64,000 bases of DNA, taken from JAKAQB01 sp027320105 (GTDB lineage Bacteria > Actinomycetota > Acidimicrobiia > Acidimicrobiales > Palsa-688). How positions within the stretch are numbered: the stretch's first letter is position 1; the number at the start of each line of letters is the position of its first letter. The DNA is taken from positions 6,777 through 70,776 of the forward strand of contig DAHVMA010000087.1 of NCBI GenBank assembly GCA_027320105.1, in the 5' to 3' direction. The position numbers and the translations under genes were made by a program. Positions 1-8,199 of this stretch are shown piece after piece. The notes below the pieces were generated by a model. It had not been told where the DNA came from. It saw only the letters and a list, made by a program, of their open reading frames with translations, and did not search any database.

Positions 1-279
1 GGGCGGCGCACCACCAGCGTCGAGGAGATCCTCGAGGTGGAAGAGCCCTGCCGCGTCGTCTACAAGGTGGTGAGCGGCCTTCCTGCCAAGAACTATCGGG
101 CGGAGGTGACGCTGACGGCGGCACCTTCTGGCGGCACGTCGATCCGCTGGGCGGCCACGTGGGACAAGACGTTCCTGGGCAAGGTGGTGCGACGCAAGCT
201 GCAGCAGATCTACCCCGAAGTCGTCAGCGCCTTGGTCGCCGCGGCTGATCATCAACAGGCCTCGAGCACCCGGCCATGA
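1..279 (+). CDS. SRPBCC-superfamily protein, C-terminal part (5' end outside window)
   Basis: Frame 1 is open from the first base to a TGA at 277-279, so the gene starts upstream of the window and 92 residues are visible. The visible part has the alternating strand pattern and the terminal amphipathic helix of the START/SRPBCC ligand-binding fold (polyketide cyclase/dehydrase-like). A strand around IRWAATWDKTF is followed by a closing helix beginning KLQQIYPEVV. Proteins of this fold bind small hydrophobic ligands and have very varied roles, so no substrate can be named. A GTG at 37 is internal to the fold and is unlikely to be the true start. Confidence 0.6.
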   Translation, partial: GRRTTSVEEILEVEEPCRVVYKVVSGLPAKNYRAEVTLTAAPSGGTSIRWAATWDKTFLGKVVRRKLQQIYPEVVSALVAAADHQQASSTRP

Positions 280-315
280 CTCGTCAATTACAGCAAAGGG
301 GCTGGGCGCAGCTCG

Positions 316-1005
316 TCATCTTCCGAGACCGTGCTCGCGTGCGTAGCGGGCCGCGGCGTTGCGGTCGAAGGATCCGGTCTTGGCGAAGATGCGGTTGATG
401 TGGCTCTTGACGGTGTGGATGCTGATGTAGAGCTCTGCTGCAATGTCGGGGTTGGCCATCCCCCTGGCGATCATCGACAAGATTTCTGCCTCTCTTTTCG
501 TGAGGCCGTCGGGGAGATCGTCGAGAAGCTCTGTGACAGGCTCGTCAGCGGGGAGGCTGCGCGCGGCTGCGGCGAGGAGTCGCTCTTGGATGGACCGGTC
601 GAGCACGGCAAGGCCGTTCACGGCGCTGCGAAGGGCGTGGGCGATGTCGGAGCGATCGGCGTCCTTGGTGAGATAGCCGCGGGCCCCGGCTTGGAGAGCG
701 GCGAGCACCGAGGCGTCGTCGGCGTAGGTGGTGAGGACGACGATCGCGACGCCGGGGTGCCGCTCGGTCAGGAGGCGGGCCGTCTCGGTGCCGTCGAGGA
801 CTGGCATGTGCAGGTCGAGGAGGACCGCATCGGGGTCGTGGATTCCGACGAGGTCGAGTGCTTCTCTCCCGTCCGCCGCTCCGGCGACCACATCGATGTC
901 GGGGAGCAGGCCGAGCATCAGCATCAGACCCTCGCGAACGCTGGCCTGGTCGTCGGCCACGATGACTCGGAGTGGTCGGGGGTGCTCCGCCTCTGTGCCG
1001 ATCAT
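316..1005 (-). CDS. NarL/LuxR-family response regulator
   Basis: The 229-aa protein has an N-terminal receiver domain and a C-terminal LuxR-type helix-turn-helix. The acidic pair is D18/D19, the probable phosphoacceptor is D64 (VLLDLHMP), the switch Thr is T92 and the conserved Lys is K114. The DNA-binding domain (about residues 165-225) carries LTKREAEILSMIARG and the recognition-helix region HTVKSHINRI. The gene overlaps the stop of the upstream histidine kinase by 4 nt (1002-1005), so the two are a translationally coupled two-component pair. The divergent ABC exporter at 2421 is the obvious candidate target, because this arrangement is common for MacB-like exporters. The inducing signal is unknown. 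Confidence 0.93.
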   Translation of the reverse strand: MIGTEAEHPRPLRVIVADDQASVREGLMLMLGLLPDIDVVAGAADGREALDLVGIHDPDAVLLDLHMPVLDGTETARLLTERHPGVAIVVLTTYADDASVLAALQAGARGYLTKDADRSDIAHALRSAVNGLAVLDRSIQERLLAAAARSLPADEPVTELLDDLPDGLTKREAEILSMIARGMANPDIAAELYISIHTVKSHINRIFAKTGSFDRNAAARYAREHGLGR

Positions 1006-2156
1006 TGGGGCATCTCGGCCCTCACCACCCAGCTGCCATCCTCGATGCCGGCGCTGAGGGTGCCGTCGAGAAGGAGGAGCCGCTCGCGCATGCCGCCGAG
1101 GCCGTAACCGCCATTGACGGTCTCCAGGGCGCTCGGGGCCAGGTCCCTGGCGTGGTGGTGCAACCGGTTGGTGACCGTGAGGACGGTCCGGCTCTCCTGG
1201 AAATCGAGGGACACCTCGACCGGCTCGCGCGGTGCGTGCTTGGCGGTGTTTACGAGGGCCTCTTGCGCGGCGCGGGTGAGCGCCAGCCCGGCGTCGGTTG
1301 AGAGCAGGCGGGGAGTGCCGGTAAGCGTGAAGTGGACCGGCACACGGTAGTGCTGCTGGTGGTTGGCGCTTAGCTGGGCGAGGCCTTCGGGGAGTGGCGA
1401 GGTATCGCTGCGCAGGGCGTTGATGGCGCGCCGCGTCTCGTTCAGACCTTCGCTCACCAGATGGCGGGCTCGGCCGAGCAGCTCAAGGGCGCGTGAGACG
1501 TCGCCCTGATCTGCGAGCACGACCTGGGCGGTTTGGATCTGCATCCCGAGGGCACCGAGGGAGTGGGCCAGCACGTCGTGGATCTCACGGGCGATGCGGG
1601 TGCGCTCGTCCAAGGCGGCTGCTCGGCCCTGCTCGGCTTGGAGCTGATCGGCCTTGGCCAGTAGCTCGTTCGACTGCTCGGCTTGGGCTCGATAGTCGCG
1701 AAGGAGCCGCCCGATGAGCAGGCCGGCGACGAGGATGACCGGATAGCCGAGCAAGTCCCAGGTAGGTACCCTGAAGCCGGCGCCGACCGAGTCGACCGTC
1801 ACGATGCCGGCAGCGGTGATGGCCCCCGCCAGCCCCAACGTGAAGGTGTCGCCGGCCCACACCGTGGCCATGGCGCCGAGCAGGATGAACGGTCCGCCGT
1901 TGGTGGTGAGGGCGGCGAGACCGCTGGTCGCAGCCATCGCCGTGGCCGCATAGGGCAGCAGCCCGGTGAGCCTTGGTCCCATGGTCGATGAGCGTTCGCT
2001 GAGAGCCCACAGGGCCATGGTCAGCGTGGCTACGCCGAACGCCACGGCCTCGGCGACGAGGTTGTGGGTCGGACCGAAGGGCGCGGTGAGGGCAGACATG
2101 CCGACGACGACTAGGGCGACGACCCGCACTGCCCACATCAGCGGCGTTCGCTGCAC
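1002..2156 (-). CDS. Sensor histidine kinase, NarL-partner type (HisKA_3)
   Basis: The 384-aa membrane kinase has about six hydrophobic segments in residues 8-150, then a short coiled linker. The HisKA_3 dimerisation box is TRIAREIHDVLAHSLG with the phosphorylated His at H193. The C-terminal ATPase has an N box (QEALVNTAKHA) and a G box (GYGLGGMRERL). There is no large extracytoplasmic loop, so it probably senses within or at the membrane, as DesK-like kinases do. It is the first gene of a two-gene operon with the LuxR-type regulator and diverges from the ABC exporter genes across a 264-bp gap. Confidence 0.92.
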   Translation of the reverse strand: MQRTPLMWAVRVVALVVVGMSALTAPFGPTHNLVAEAVAFGVATLTMALWALSERSSTMGPRLTGLLPYAATAMAATSGLAALTTNGGPFILLGAMATVWAGDTFTLGLAGAITAAGIVTVDSVGAGFRVPTWDLLGYPVILVAGLLIGRLLRDYRAQAEQSNELLAKADQLQAEQGRAAALDERTRIAREIHDVLAHSLGALGMQIQTAQVVLADQGDVSRALELLGRARHLVSEGLNETRRAINALRSDTSPLPEGLAQLSANHQQHYRVPVHFTLTGTPRLLSTDAGLALTRAAQEALVNTAKHAPREPVEVSLDFQESRTVLTVTNRLHHHARDLAPSALETVNGGYGLGGMRERLLLLDGTLSAGIEDGSWVVRAEMPQ

Positions 2157-2269
2157 GACCTCATCATCCCTCAGAGGGATCGCCCACGGCGTGCTCAGTG
2201 GATGTGCCGCGCCGCCCGGGGCGACAGGAGGAAGCCTCCGGGTTGATCCGGGTACGAACTTCCGGCGAG

Positions 2270-2291
2270 GTTCTCATACCAGGCTCATACC
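2270..2291. promoter_or_regulatory. Two 11-bp direct repeats ending CTCATACC in the kinase/exporter divergent gap
   Basis: The octamer CTCATACC occurs at 2273-2280 and 2284-2291, exactly 11 bp apart and in the same orientation. It lies between the kinase start (2156) and the exporter start (2421). One helical turn of spacing suits a response-regulator dimer. Assignment to the adjacent LuxR-type regulator is inference. Confidence 0.35.
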
Positions 2292-2420
2292 GAGCGCCTC
2301 GGAAAACACTACCGCCGGGTTGACGACAGGAAGATCCCCGGAGCCGGACGATGATCCCGATGGCACGCAGCGGCCCGGTCGTACACTGCCGAGGCGCCCG
2401 ATCCAACCCGAGGAGGACCG

Positions 2421-3221
2421 ATGTCCGCGGCACCGCCGAGAACCCCGGGAGACCGATCCGGAGCGCCAGAGCCAGGTGAGACGGCGCTCGACGAGGTGGC
2501 ACCGGCTGCCGAGACGATCGGGATCACCAAGACCTACGGCACCGGCCAGGCCGAGGTGCGGGCGCTCGCGGGGGTGAGCGTGCGCTTCGAACGGGGGTGC
2601 TTCACCGCGGTCATGGGGCCATCGGGCTCGGGGAAGTCGACGCTCATGCACTGCATGGCCGGCCTCGACCGGCCGAGCGGCGGGCAGGCGTTCATCGGTG
2701 GCCAGGAGCTGAGCCGCCTCGACGACGTAGCCCTCACGACGCTTCGACGTGACCACGTCGGGTTCGTCTTCCAGGCGTTCAACCTCGTCCCCGTGCTGAG
2801 CGCTGCGGAGAACATCACCCTCCCCGCCGACCTGGCCGGCCGGAAGGTCGACCGGGAGCGGTTCGACTACCTGGTTGACCACCTGGGGCTCGCCGGGCGG
2901 CTCGGCCACCGCCCGAGCGAGATGTCGGGCGGCCAGTGCCAGCGCGTCGCCTGCGCCAGGGCGCTCCTCGGCCGCCCGGAGCTCGTGTTCGCCGACGAGC
3001 CGACCGGAAACCTCGACTCGAATGCTACGGCGGAGTTGCTCGAGTTCCTCCGCAGCGCCGTGGACGAGCTGGGCCAGGCGATCGTGATGGTGACCCACGA
3101 CCCCATCGCCGCGGCCACGGCCGACCGGGTCGTCTTCTTGGCCGACGGCAACGTCGTCGGCGACCTCGACGAGCCGACGACCGGCTCGATCCTCGACCGG
3201 ATGCGGACGCTCGGCGGCTGA
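2421..3221 (+). CDS. ABC transporter ATP-binding protein (MacB/LolD type)
   Basis: The 266-aa nucleotide-binding subunit has Walker A GPSGSGKST (residues 66-74), signature MSGGQ in place of the usual LSGGQ, and Walker B LVFADEPTGNLDS, followed by the switch His in VTHDP. The extended Q-loop context (HVGFVFQAFNLVPVLSAAEN) is typical of the MacB/LolD/FtsE branch that powers FtsX-type permeases. About 30 extra N-terminal residues precede the domain. A strong GAGGAGGA ribosome-binding site sits just before the ATG, and TACACT at 2386-2391 is a possible -10. The permease start follows its stop by 2 nt. Likely cargo is an antimicrobial peptide, lipid or envelope molecule, but none can be named. Confidence 0.93.
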   Translation: MSAAPPRTPGDRSGAPEPGETALDEVAPAAETIGITKTYGTGQAEVRALAGVSVRFERGCFTAVMGPSGSGKSTLMHCMAGLDRPSGGQAFIGGQELSRLDDVALTTLRRDHVGFVFQAFNLVPVLSAAENITLPADLAGRKVDRERFDYLVDHLGLAGRLGHRPSEMSGGQCQRVACARALLGRPELVFADEPTGNLDSNATAELLEFLRSAVDELGQAIVMVTHDPIAAATADRVVFLADGNVVGDLDEPTTGSILDRMRTLGG

Positions 3222-3223
3222 GG

Positions 3224-5752
3224 ATGCGCAACGTGACCCTGAAGAACCTCGCCAGCCACAAGCTGCGGCTGGCGCTCACCTCGCTCGCGATCGTGCTCGG
3301 CGTCACCTTCGTCTCCGGGACCTTCGTGCTCACCGACACCCTGCACGGCCTGTTCTCCTCGCTGGTCGGGACGATGTACCAGAAGATCGACTTCCAGGTG
3401 CGGGGTGTGGCCCAGTTCCCGACTGCCGACGCGGCCAGTGCGGTTCGCAACCCGCTTCCCGAGTCGCTGCTCCAGATCGTGCGCCGAGTGCCCGGCGTCG
3501 AGGCCGCCTCCGGGGAGGTGACCGGCTACGCCGAGTTCCTCACCCGGAACGGCACGCCGATCGCGAACGGCGGCGCCCCGACCCTCGGCATGAACTTCGA
3601 CCCGAACCAGCAGATCTCTGAGCTGCACCTCACCCAAGGCACCGCCCCGTCGAGCCCCAGCGACGTCGTGATGGACGCCGGAACGGCAAGCAAGTACCAC
3701 TTCGCGGTCGGCCAGCACGTGCGCGTGCTCGGAAGCGGGTCCTCGCCCGGCACTTACACGATCAGCGGGATCGCCCGGTTCGGGACCGCCGGCAACCTGG
3801 CCGGCGCCACCCTCGCCGCCTTCACCCTGCCCGAGGCCCAGCAAATGCTCGACGCGGTCGGCCACTTCGACACCATCAACATCGTCACCACGCCAGGGGC
3901 GAACAAGGCTGCCGTCCAGCAGGGTATCGCCCGCGTCCTGCCCAAGGGAGTCCAGGTCGTCACCGGCCAGACCGTCGCCAACGAGGAGACGGCATCGATA
4001 AACCAGTCGCTCTCGTTCCTCTCGACGGCCCTCGAGGTCTTTGCCCTCATCGCGCTCGTCGTCGGAGCGTTCACCATCTACAACACCTTCTCCATCACCG
4101 TCGGGCAACGCACCCGAGAGCTCGCCCTCTTGCGCGTCGTCGGCGCCAGCCGGCGCCAAGTGCTCCGCTCGGTGTTGGCGGAGGCGGGGCTCGTCGGGCT
4201 CGTCTCTTCCCTCACCGGCGTCGGTCTCGGGGTCCTCGCCGCCGGCGCCTTGGAGGCTTTGTTGCGCGGGTTCGGCGTCACGCTTCCCTCGGGACCACTC
4301 GTCTTCGAACCCCGCACGCTGCTCGTCGGGCTCTTGGTCGGGGTCGGGGTGACGGTCGTCTCGGCCATCGGTCCCGCCCGGCGTGCCGTGGGCATCGCGC
4401 CGGTAACGGCCATCACCGGCGACACGGGCACGGCCGAGCTGCCGACCCGGGCACGATTGGCCAGGGGTGGCGGCGTCTTCGCCTTCGGTGCGCTCCTCTT
4501 GGAGATCGGCCTGTCGGTGCCGGTCGTCCCCGTCGTCGGGATTGGCGCGCTCTTCATCTTCGGGGGGACGGTCATGCTCGCCCCCGCCCTGGCCCGCCCA
4601 GTTGCCTCGGTCCTCGGCCGCCCACTGGCACGCCTGTCGGGGCCACCGGGGCGCCTCGGCCGGGCGAACGCCATGCGTAGCCCGCGCCGGACGTCCCAGA
4701 CCGCCGCTGCCCTCATGGTCGGCTTGGCGGTGGTCGGGGCGATGGCCACCTTCGGCGCATCGGTCTCCCGCTCGGCCACGGCCAGCGTCGACGGCGCCAT
4801 CAACGCCGACCTGCTCGTCACCGGGAAGTCCAACGGCTCCGGGTCGTTCAGCCCGACCCTCGCGAGCGCCGTCGCCCGAGTGCCCGGCGTGACCTCGTCC
4901 CTCACCGTCTACGGCGGCCAGTTCGAGGTCCGCGGATCGGTCGCGACGCTGAAAGCCGTCCCGGTCGACGGCCTCGCCCAGACCGTCGCCCTACACCTCA
5001 CCTCGGGCAGCGTGAGCGACCTGGCTAACGGGGAGCTGCTCATTGACTCTTCGACGGCCAGCTCCGACCACCTGCATGTCGGGAGCCGAGTCCCGGTGCG
5101 CTTCGCCCTCACCGGAGCCTCCACCATGCGCATCGGCGGGATCTACCAGTCCAACGCCCTCGTCGGGAGCTACCTCGTGGGCGAGACGTTCTACCTCTCC
5201 CACTACCGCAACCCGCTACCGAGCGCCGTGCTCCTCAAAACCGGCGGGGGTTCCGCGACCGAGCGGATCCAGCAGGCCGTCCGCCGTGAGCTGGCGTCCT
5301 CTCCGACCGTCCAAGTCCAGGCCCGCGCCCAGTTCGAGAGCTCGGAGCTGTCCAGCATCAACCAGCTCCTCGGGCTCGTCTACGTCCTGCTCGCCTTGGC
5401 CGTGCTCATAGCGGTCATCGGGATCGTCAACGCCCTCATGCTCTCGGTGTTCGAACGCACCCGAGAGATCGGCCTGCTGCGCGCCGTCGACATGAAGCGG
5501 CGCCAGGTCCGGACCATGATCCGCTCGGAGTCGATCGTCATCTCGATCTTCGGCGCCATCATCGGCCTGGTGATCGGGACCGGCCTCGGGGCGGCGCTCG
5601 CCTCGTCGCTCGAGCTCAGCGAGATCGCCATCCCCGCCACCAGCCTGGTCGCCTTCCTCGTCCTATCCGCGCTCCTCGGCCTCGGCGCGGCCGCCTGGCC
5701 GGCTCGCAGGGCAGCCCGGCTGGACGTCTTGGCCGCTATTGCCGGCCAATGA
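3224..5752 (+). CDS. ABC transporter permease, FtsX/MacB type, duplicated domain
   Basis: The start was placed at the ATG 2 nt after the ATPase stop. A longer open frame upstream only overlaps the ATPase gene in another frame. The 842-aa protein begins with a cytosolic helix and one membrane segment, then a large extracytoplasmic domain, three membrane helices (FtsX block, about residues 270-390), a second extracytoplasmic domain and a final three-helix FtsX block. Both blocks carry the family signature around RTRELALLRVVGAS and RTREIGLLRAVDMK. This two-block, roughly 850-residue layout is the actinobacterial exporter form, so no separate second permease is needed. Confidence 0.92.
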   Translation: MRNVTLKNLASHKLRLALTSLAIVLGVTFVSGTFVLTDTLHGLFSSLVGTMYQKIDFQVRGVAQFPTADAASAVRNPLPESLLQIVRRVPGVEAASGEVTGYAEFLTRNGTPIANGGAPTLGMNFDPNQQISELHLTQGTAPSSPSDVVMDAGTASKYHFAVGQHVRVLGSGSSPGTYTISGIARFGTAGNLAGATLAAFTLPEAQQMLDAVGHFDTINIVTTPGANKAAVQQGIARVLPKGVQVVTGQTVANEETASINQSLSFLSTALEVFALIALVVGAFTIYNTFSITVGQRTRELALLRVVGASRRQVLRSVLAEAGLVGLVSSLTGVGLGVLAAGALEALLRGFGVTLPSGPLVFEPRTLLVGLLVGVGVTVVSAIGPARRAVGIAPVTAITGDTGTAELPTRARLARGGGVFAFGALLLEIGLSVPVVPVVGIGALFIFGGTVMLAPALARPVASVLGRPLARLSGPPGRLGRANAMRSPRRTSQTAAALMVGLAVVGAMATFGASVSRSATASVDGAINADLLVTGKSNGSGSFSPTLASAVARVPGVTSSLTVYGGQFEVRGSVATLKAVPVDGLAQTVALHLTSGSVSDLANGELLIDSSTASSDHLHVGSRVPVRFALTGASTMRIGGIYQSNALVGSYLVGETFYLSHYRNPLPSAVLLKTGGGSATERIQQAVRRELASSPTVQVQARAQFESSELSSINQLLGLVYVLLALAVLIAVIGIVNALMLSVFERTREIGLLRAVDMKRRQVRTMIRSESIVISIFGAIIGLVIGTGLGAALASSLELSEIAIPATSLVAFLVLSALLGLGAAAWPARRAARLDVLAAIAGQ

Positions 5753-5791
5753 GGTCCGTTCCCCAGACGCTCTTGGCCCACGCCGGAGTGC

Positions 5792-6160
5792 ACACCGGGT
5801 GGGGACGACCCGTACCACCTGGGCGAGTGGCTGCCCGGGCGCCAAGACGCCTACCGCCGGGGGTCGCCGGCTTTCGACCCCGAGCCCAGCGTCGCCGCCC
5901 CCGCCTTCGGGCGTATCCCCGAGCGGTTACGGACCTGGCCGGGGGCGCGTTGCGGCGATGCGCACGTGCTCCGTTTCGTGGCCCTCGGCGCGCGGGTCGA
6001 GGAGATCACCGTTGACGTGCCGTGGGACTTCGCCGCCGGACCGGGATCGTCGCTCGTCCGGCTGGTCGGCGCAGGCGGCCAAGTGCTCTGCCTGGGCGCA
6101 CCGCTCGACAGCCTCACGATCCTGCACCACACCGAGCCCCTCGTCGATATCCCACATCCA
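5792..6160 (+). pseudogene. Aminoglycoside 3-N-acetyltransferase-like fragment (AAC(3) family)
   Basis: Frame 2 reads a block characteristic of the AAC(3)/YokD family: FDPEPS, then ERLRTWPGAR, then QVLCLGAPLDSLTILHHTEP followed by DIPH. This matches the middle to C-terminal third of the family, which covers the acetyl-CoA and antibiotic binding region. The N-terminal half is absent because the upstream ABC permease ends only 40 bp before. The family-specific C-terminus is lost after DIPH, and the same frame runs on into unrelated sequence. No start codon or ribosome-binding site is present. The fragment should not confer resistance. Confidence 0.72.
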
Positions 6161-6372
6161 AGCCGCCATCGAGCTGCTCGCTGGCAAGCCTCGGCCACCA
6201 GCCGCGACCCGACTCGTCGGTGGCTCGGGCGAATGGCGGGTCCGTTCCGGCAACTGCTAGCCGATCCGTGTGCGGGCAGCCGACGGTGCTTGCTCCCGCC
6301 AGCGACAGCCAGCTGCCCGGTGCCTGCCCGCTGGCTGCGGAGCGTCGCAGAACCAGGCGATCGGCGCCCTCC

Positions 6373-6675
6373 GCCGGGGTGTTCTGCTGCGACCTCGTGG
6401 AACTGGCCGAGGAGGTGGCGGCCGCGTCCTTGCCGGCCGATGACGTCGGCGGTGGCGGTGCCCTCGGCGAAGTGGAGCCACATGAGGTTGCAGCGTCGGG
6501 CGGGGCGGGCGCCTGGGTGCCAGAACCGGTCGAAGGGCTGGTTCCAGGCCGCGAAGTCGAAGTGCAGGTCGAGCAGGCAGGCCGGTGCCGGCTCGAGGGT
6601 CTTGAGCAGGCGGGCGAGCGGTGGGCCGACGTCGTCGGGCGTCTGGTCAGCGTCGGGCGCGGGAAGCCCGGCGAG
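6373..6675 (-). pseudogene. MmyB-like XRE regulator fragment (ligand-binding domain)
   Basis: The minus strand encodes LLKTLEPAPACLLDLHFDF, AAWNQPFDRFW and NLMWLHF, the hallmark of the MmyB-like ligand-binding domain found C-terminal to an XRE helix-turn-helix. Neither the N-terminal DNA-binding domain nor the end of the ligand domain is present, and the frame runs into non-homologous sequence on both sides. It lies between an AAC(3)-like fragment and a reductase fragment, so this stretch is an area of gene decay. Confidence 0.6.
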
Positions 6676-6772
6676 CCGCCGGCGATCACGCTGAACCCTT
6701 GCTGGGTGGCATGTCGCACGAGCATCAGCGCGCCGGCGATCTTCGACGGTGCCAGCGGCCACGTACGGTATG

Positions 6773-6922
6773 CTCGACGTGAGAGGCCATGCCCGTACCC
6801 GGCCAGGACATCGCCACGTCACCGCTCTCGTACCAGTCGAAGAGGTGGCCGATGCTGTGGTCCTCGTGAGCGACGAACCCGTCGAGGGACATCGTCACAA
6901 CCTCTCTCACCTGCGGAAACAC
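6773..6922 (-). pseudogene. RibD/DHFR-like reductase, N-terminal fragment
   Basis: The first 50 codons read VTMSLDGFVA and IGHLFDWYESGDV, the N-terminal signature of small dihydrofolate-reductase-like (RibD C-terminal domain) proteins. After about residue 47 the similarity ends abruptly and the remaining 130 or so residues of the family are missing. The start is a GTG at 6922, or an inner GTG or ATG. It lies head to tail with the MmyB-like fragment on the same strand. Confidence 0.6.
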
Positions 6923-6990
6923 GGCGTCGTCGGCGATAGCCCTGCAAGTACCGCCAGCGATTCACGATTTCCCTGGGGGCTGCCTGGGTC

Positions 6991-7074
6991 AACCGCGCGC
7001 AGCAGGACGAACTGCGCGCATGCACGACGAGATGTCGGTCCCTGTGCGCGCGGTTCGTTCGACGGCGCGCGGAT
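6991..7074. repeat. Dispersed quadripartite palindromic repeat, copy A
   Basis: Four 11-bp arms occur at 6991 (AACCGCGCGCA), 7010 (AACTGCGCGCA), 7045 (TGCGCGCGGTT) and 7064 (GGCGCGCGGAT). The start-to-start spacings are 19, 35 and 19 bp, identical to those of copies B and C. Arms 1 and 2 are the reverse complement of arms 3 and 4, so the element can fold into a long hairpin. It lies between the SDR gene and the reductase fragment. Confidence 0.75.
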
Positions 7075-7109
7075 TGGGGTGGGATGGCGCCGCCAGGTGT
7101 CGAGGGGCG

Positions 7110-7880
7110 TCAGGTGAGGGCCGACCAGCCTCCGTCGGAGGTGATCACCTGGCCGGTGATCCAGCCGCCGGCGTCCGACAAGAGCCAGGCGACGAGCTCG
7201 GCGGCGTCCTCCGGACGGCCGGGACGCCTGAGGGGGCTCTCGGAGCGAATGTGCTCGCGCAGGGAGGACGACATCCATCCAGTGTCGGTCGGGCCGGGGT
7301 TGATGGCGTTGACTGTTATGCCCCGGGAAGCGAGCTCGGCGGCGATGGAGACGGTCATCCAGTGGATCGCCCCCTTGCTAGCCGCATACGCGACCGAGCC
7401 TTTGAGGGGCAGGCCGCTCACGAAGGTCACGATCCGCCCCCGTCCCAGCGTGCCGTCGAACCGTCGGGCATGCTCGGCGGCGAGGAGTAGCGTCGCCCGG
7501 GCATTGACGGCGAGATGATGGTCGAAATCAGCCACCGTCATGTCGAGCAACCCACCGCCGGTGTCATGGGTGTGGACGACGGCAAGCGCCAGCGGTGGCC
7601 GGCCAAACGCAGCCTGAGTGCTGTCGTACACGGCCGCCGGCGCCTCTGGGTCGGCCAGATCGGCGTCGAAGTACTCCACCTCCATGCCGGTCCTTGCCAG
7701 GCTCAGCAGCAGGTCGTCCAACTCGTCATCGTGGCGGCCCCACCGCATGCCGGCGTCGTAGGGCCGCCAGCCCGTCAGCGCGAGATCCCAGCCGTCCCCG
7801 GCGAGGCGGCGAGCAACGGCGGCGGCGATGCCCGGACCGCGGGAGACTCCGGTGACGAGGGCGAGAGGCCGGGGATCCAC
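7110..7880 (-). CDS. Short-chain dehydrogenase/reductase (SDR)
   Basis: The 256-aa classical SDR has the cofactor motif TGVSRGPG (residues 10-17), a catalytic Ser in the FVSGL strand and the catalytic pair in YAASK. The NPGPTDTGW turn and the C-terminal VITSDGGWSA are also typical. The second Gly of the usual TGxxxGIG motif is kept. An Asp in the segment FDADLADP is typical of the adenine-binding region, but cofactor preference cannot be settled by eye. The substrate is unknown. The gene starts with GTG, and a GATACT box about 7 nt upstream could be its -10. It is not obviously in an operon. Confidence 0.88.
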   Translation of the reverse strand: MDPRPLALVTGVSRGPGIAAAVARRLAGDGWDLALTGWRPYDAGMRWGRHDDELDDLLLSLARTGMEVEYFDADLADPEAPAAVYDSTQAAFGRPPLALAVVHTHDTGGGLLDMTVADFDHHLAVNARATLLLAAEHARRFDGTLGRGRIVTFVSGLPLKGSVAYAASKGAIHWMTVSIAAELASRGITVNAINPGPTDTGWMSSSLREHIRSESPLRRPGRPEDAAELVAWLLSDAGGWITGQVITSDGGWSALT

Positions 7881-8027
7881 ATCCGCCAGTATCGCGGGCG
7901 GCGTTGGTCACGCGCGGCGGGGGCGTCCGGAGGCGGCGTCCGGCGGCGGCAACCAGCGGCGAGATGGCCGGGGCCGGTTCTCTCCGAGCGGGCCAGGCGG
8001 CGAGAGCCGGAGGACCGGACGGTGCCG

Positions 8028-8075
8028 GCAGCCGGCGCCTCCCGCAGCCGGCGCCTCCCGCAGCCGGCGTTTCCC
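8028..8075. repeat. 16-bp tandem repeat, three units
   Basis: The unit GCAGCCGGCGCCTCCC occurs at 8028, 8044 and 8060, the third with two changes. It lies in the 319-bp gap between the SDR start (7880) and the PucR stop (8200), which otherwise holds no gene that I can support. Confidence 0.7.
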
Positions 8076-8111
8076 GTAGGCGCTCCCGCCGGCCCCCGAC
8101 CCCGCCGGTGA

Positions 8112-8153
8112 AATCACCCAGCCGGTGCAATCACCCAGCCGGTGCAATCACCC
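8112..8153. repeat. 17-bp tandem repeat, two and a half units
   Basis: The unit AATCACCCAGCCGGTGC occurs at 8112-8128 and 8129-8145, followed by the first 8 bp of a third unit. It follows the 16-bp array in the same gap. There are no unique spacers, so it is not a CRISPR. Confidence 0.7.
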
Positions 8154-8199
8154 CGCTTCCGAATATGACCCTGAATCGCGTCCTGAGAAGTGCAAGTCC

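Noticed and set aside
5792..6160. A functional aminoglycoside acetyltransferase
   Set aside because: The N-terminal half and the C-terminus are missing and there is no start codon; only the middle motif block remains.
6150..6260. C-terminal fragment of a LacI-type regulator (AAIELLAGKPRPP in another frame)
   Set aside because: About 30 residues with weak resemblance are too little to support a call.
8028..8153. Two short tandem arrays suggesting a CRISPR or replication origin
   Set aside because: Units of 16 and 17 bp are contiguous, with no spacers, no dnaA boxes and no cas or dnaA gene nearby.
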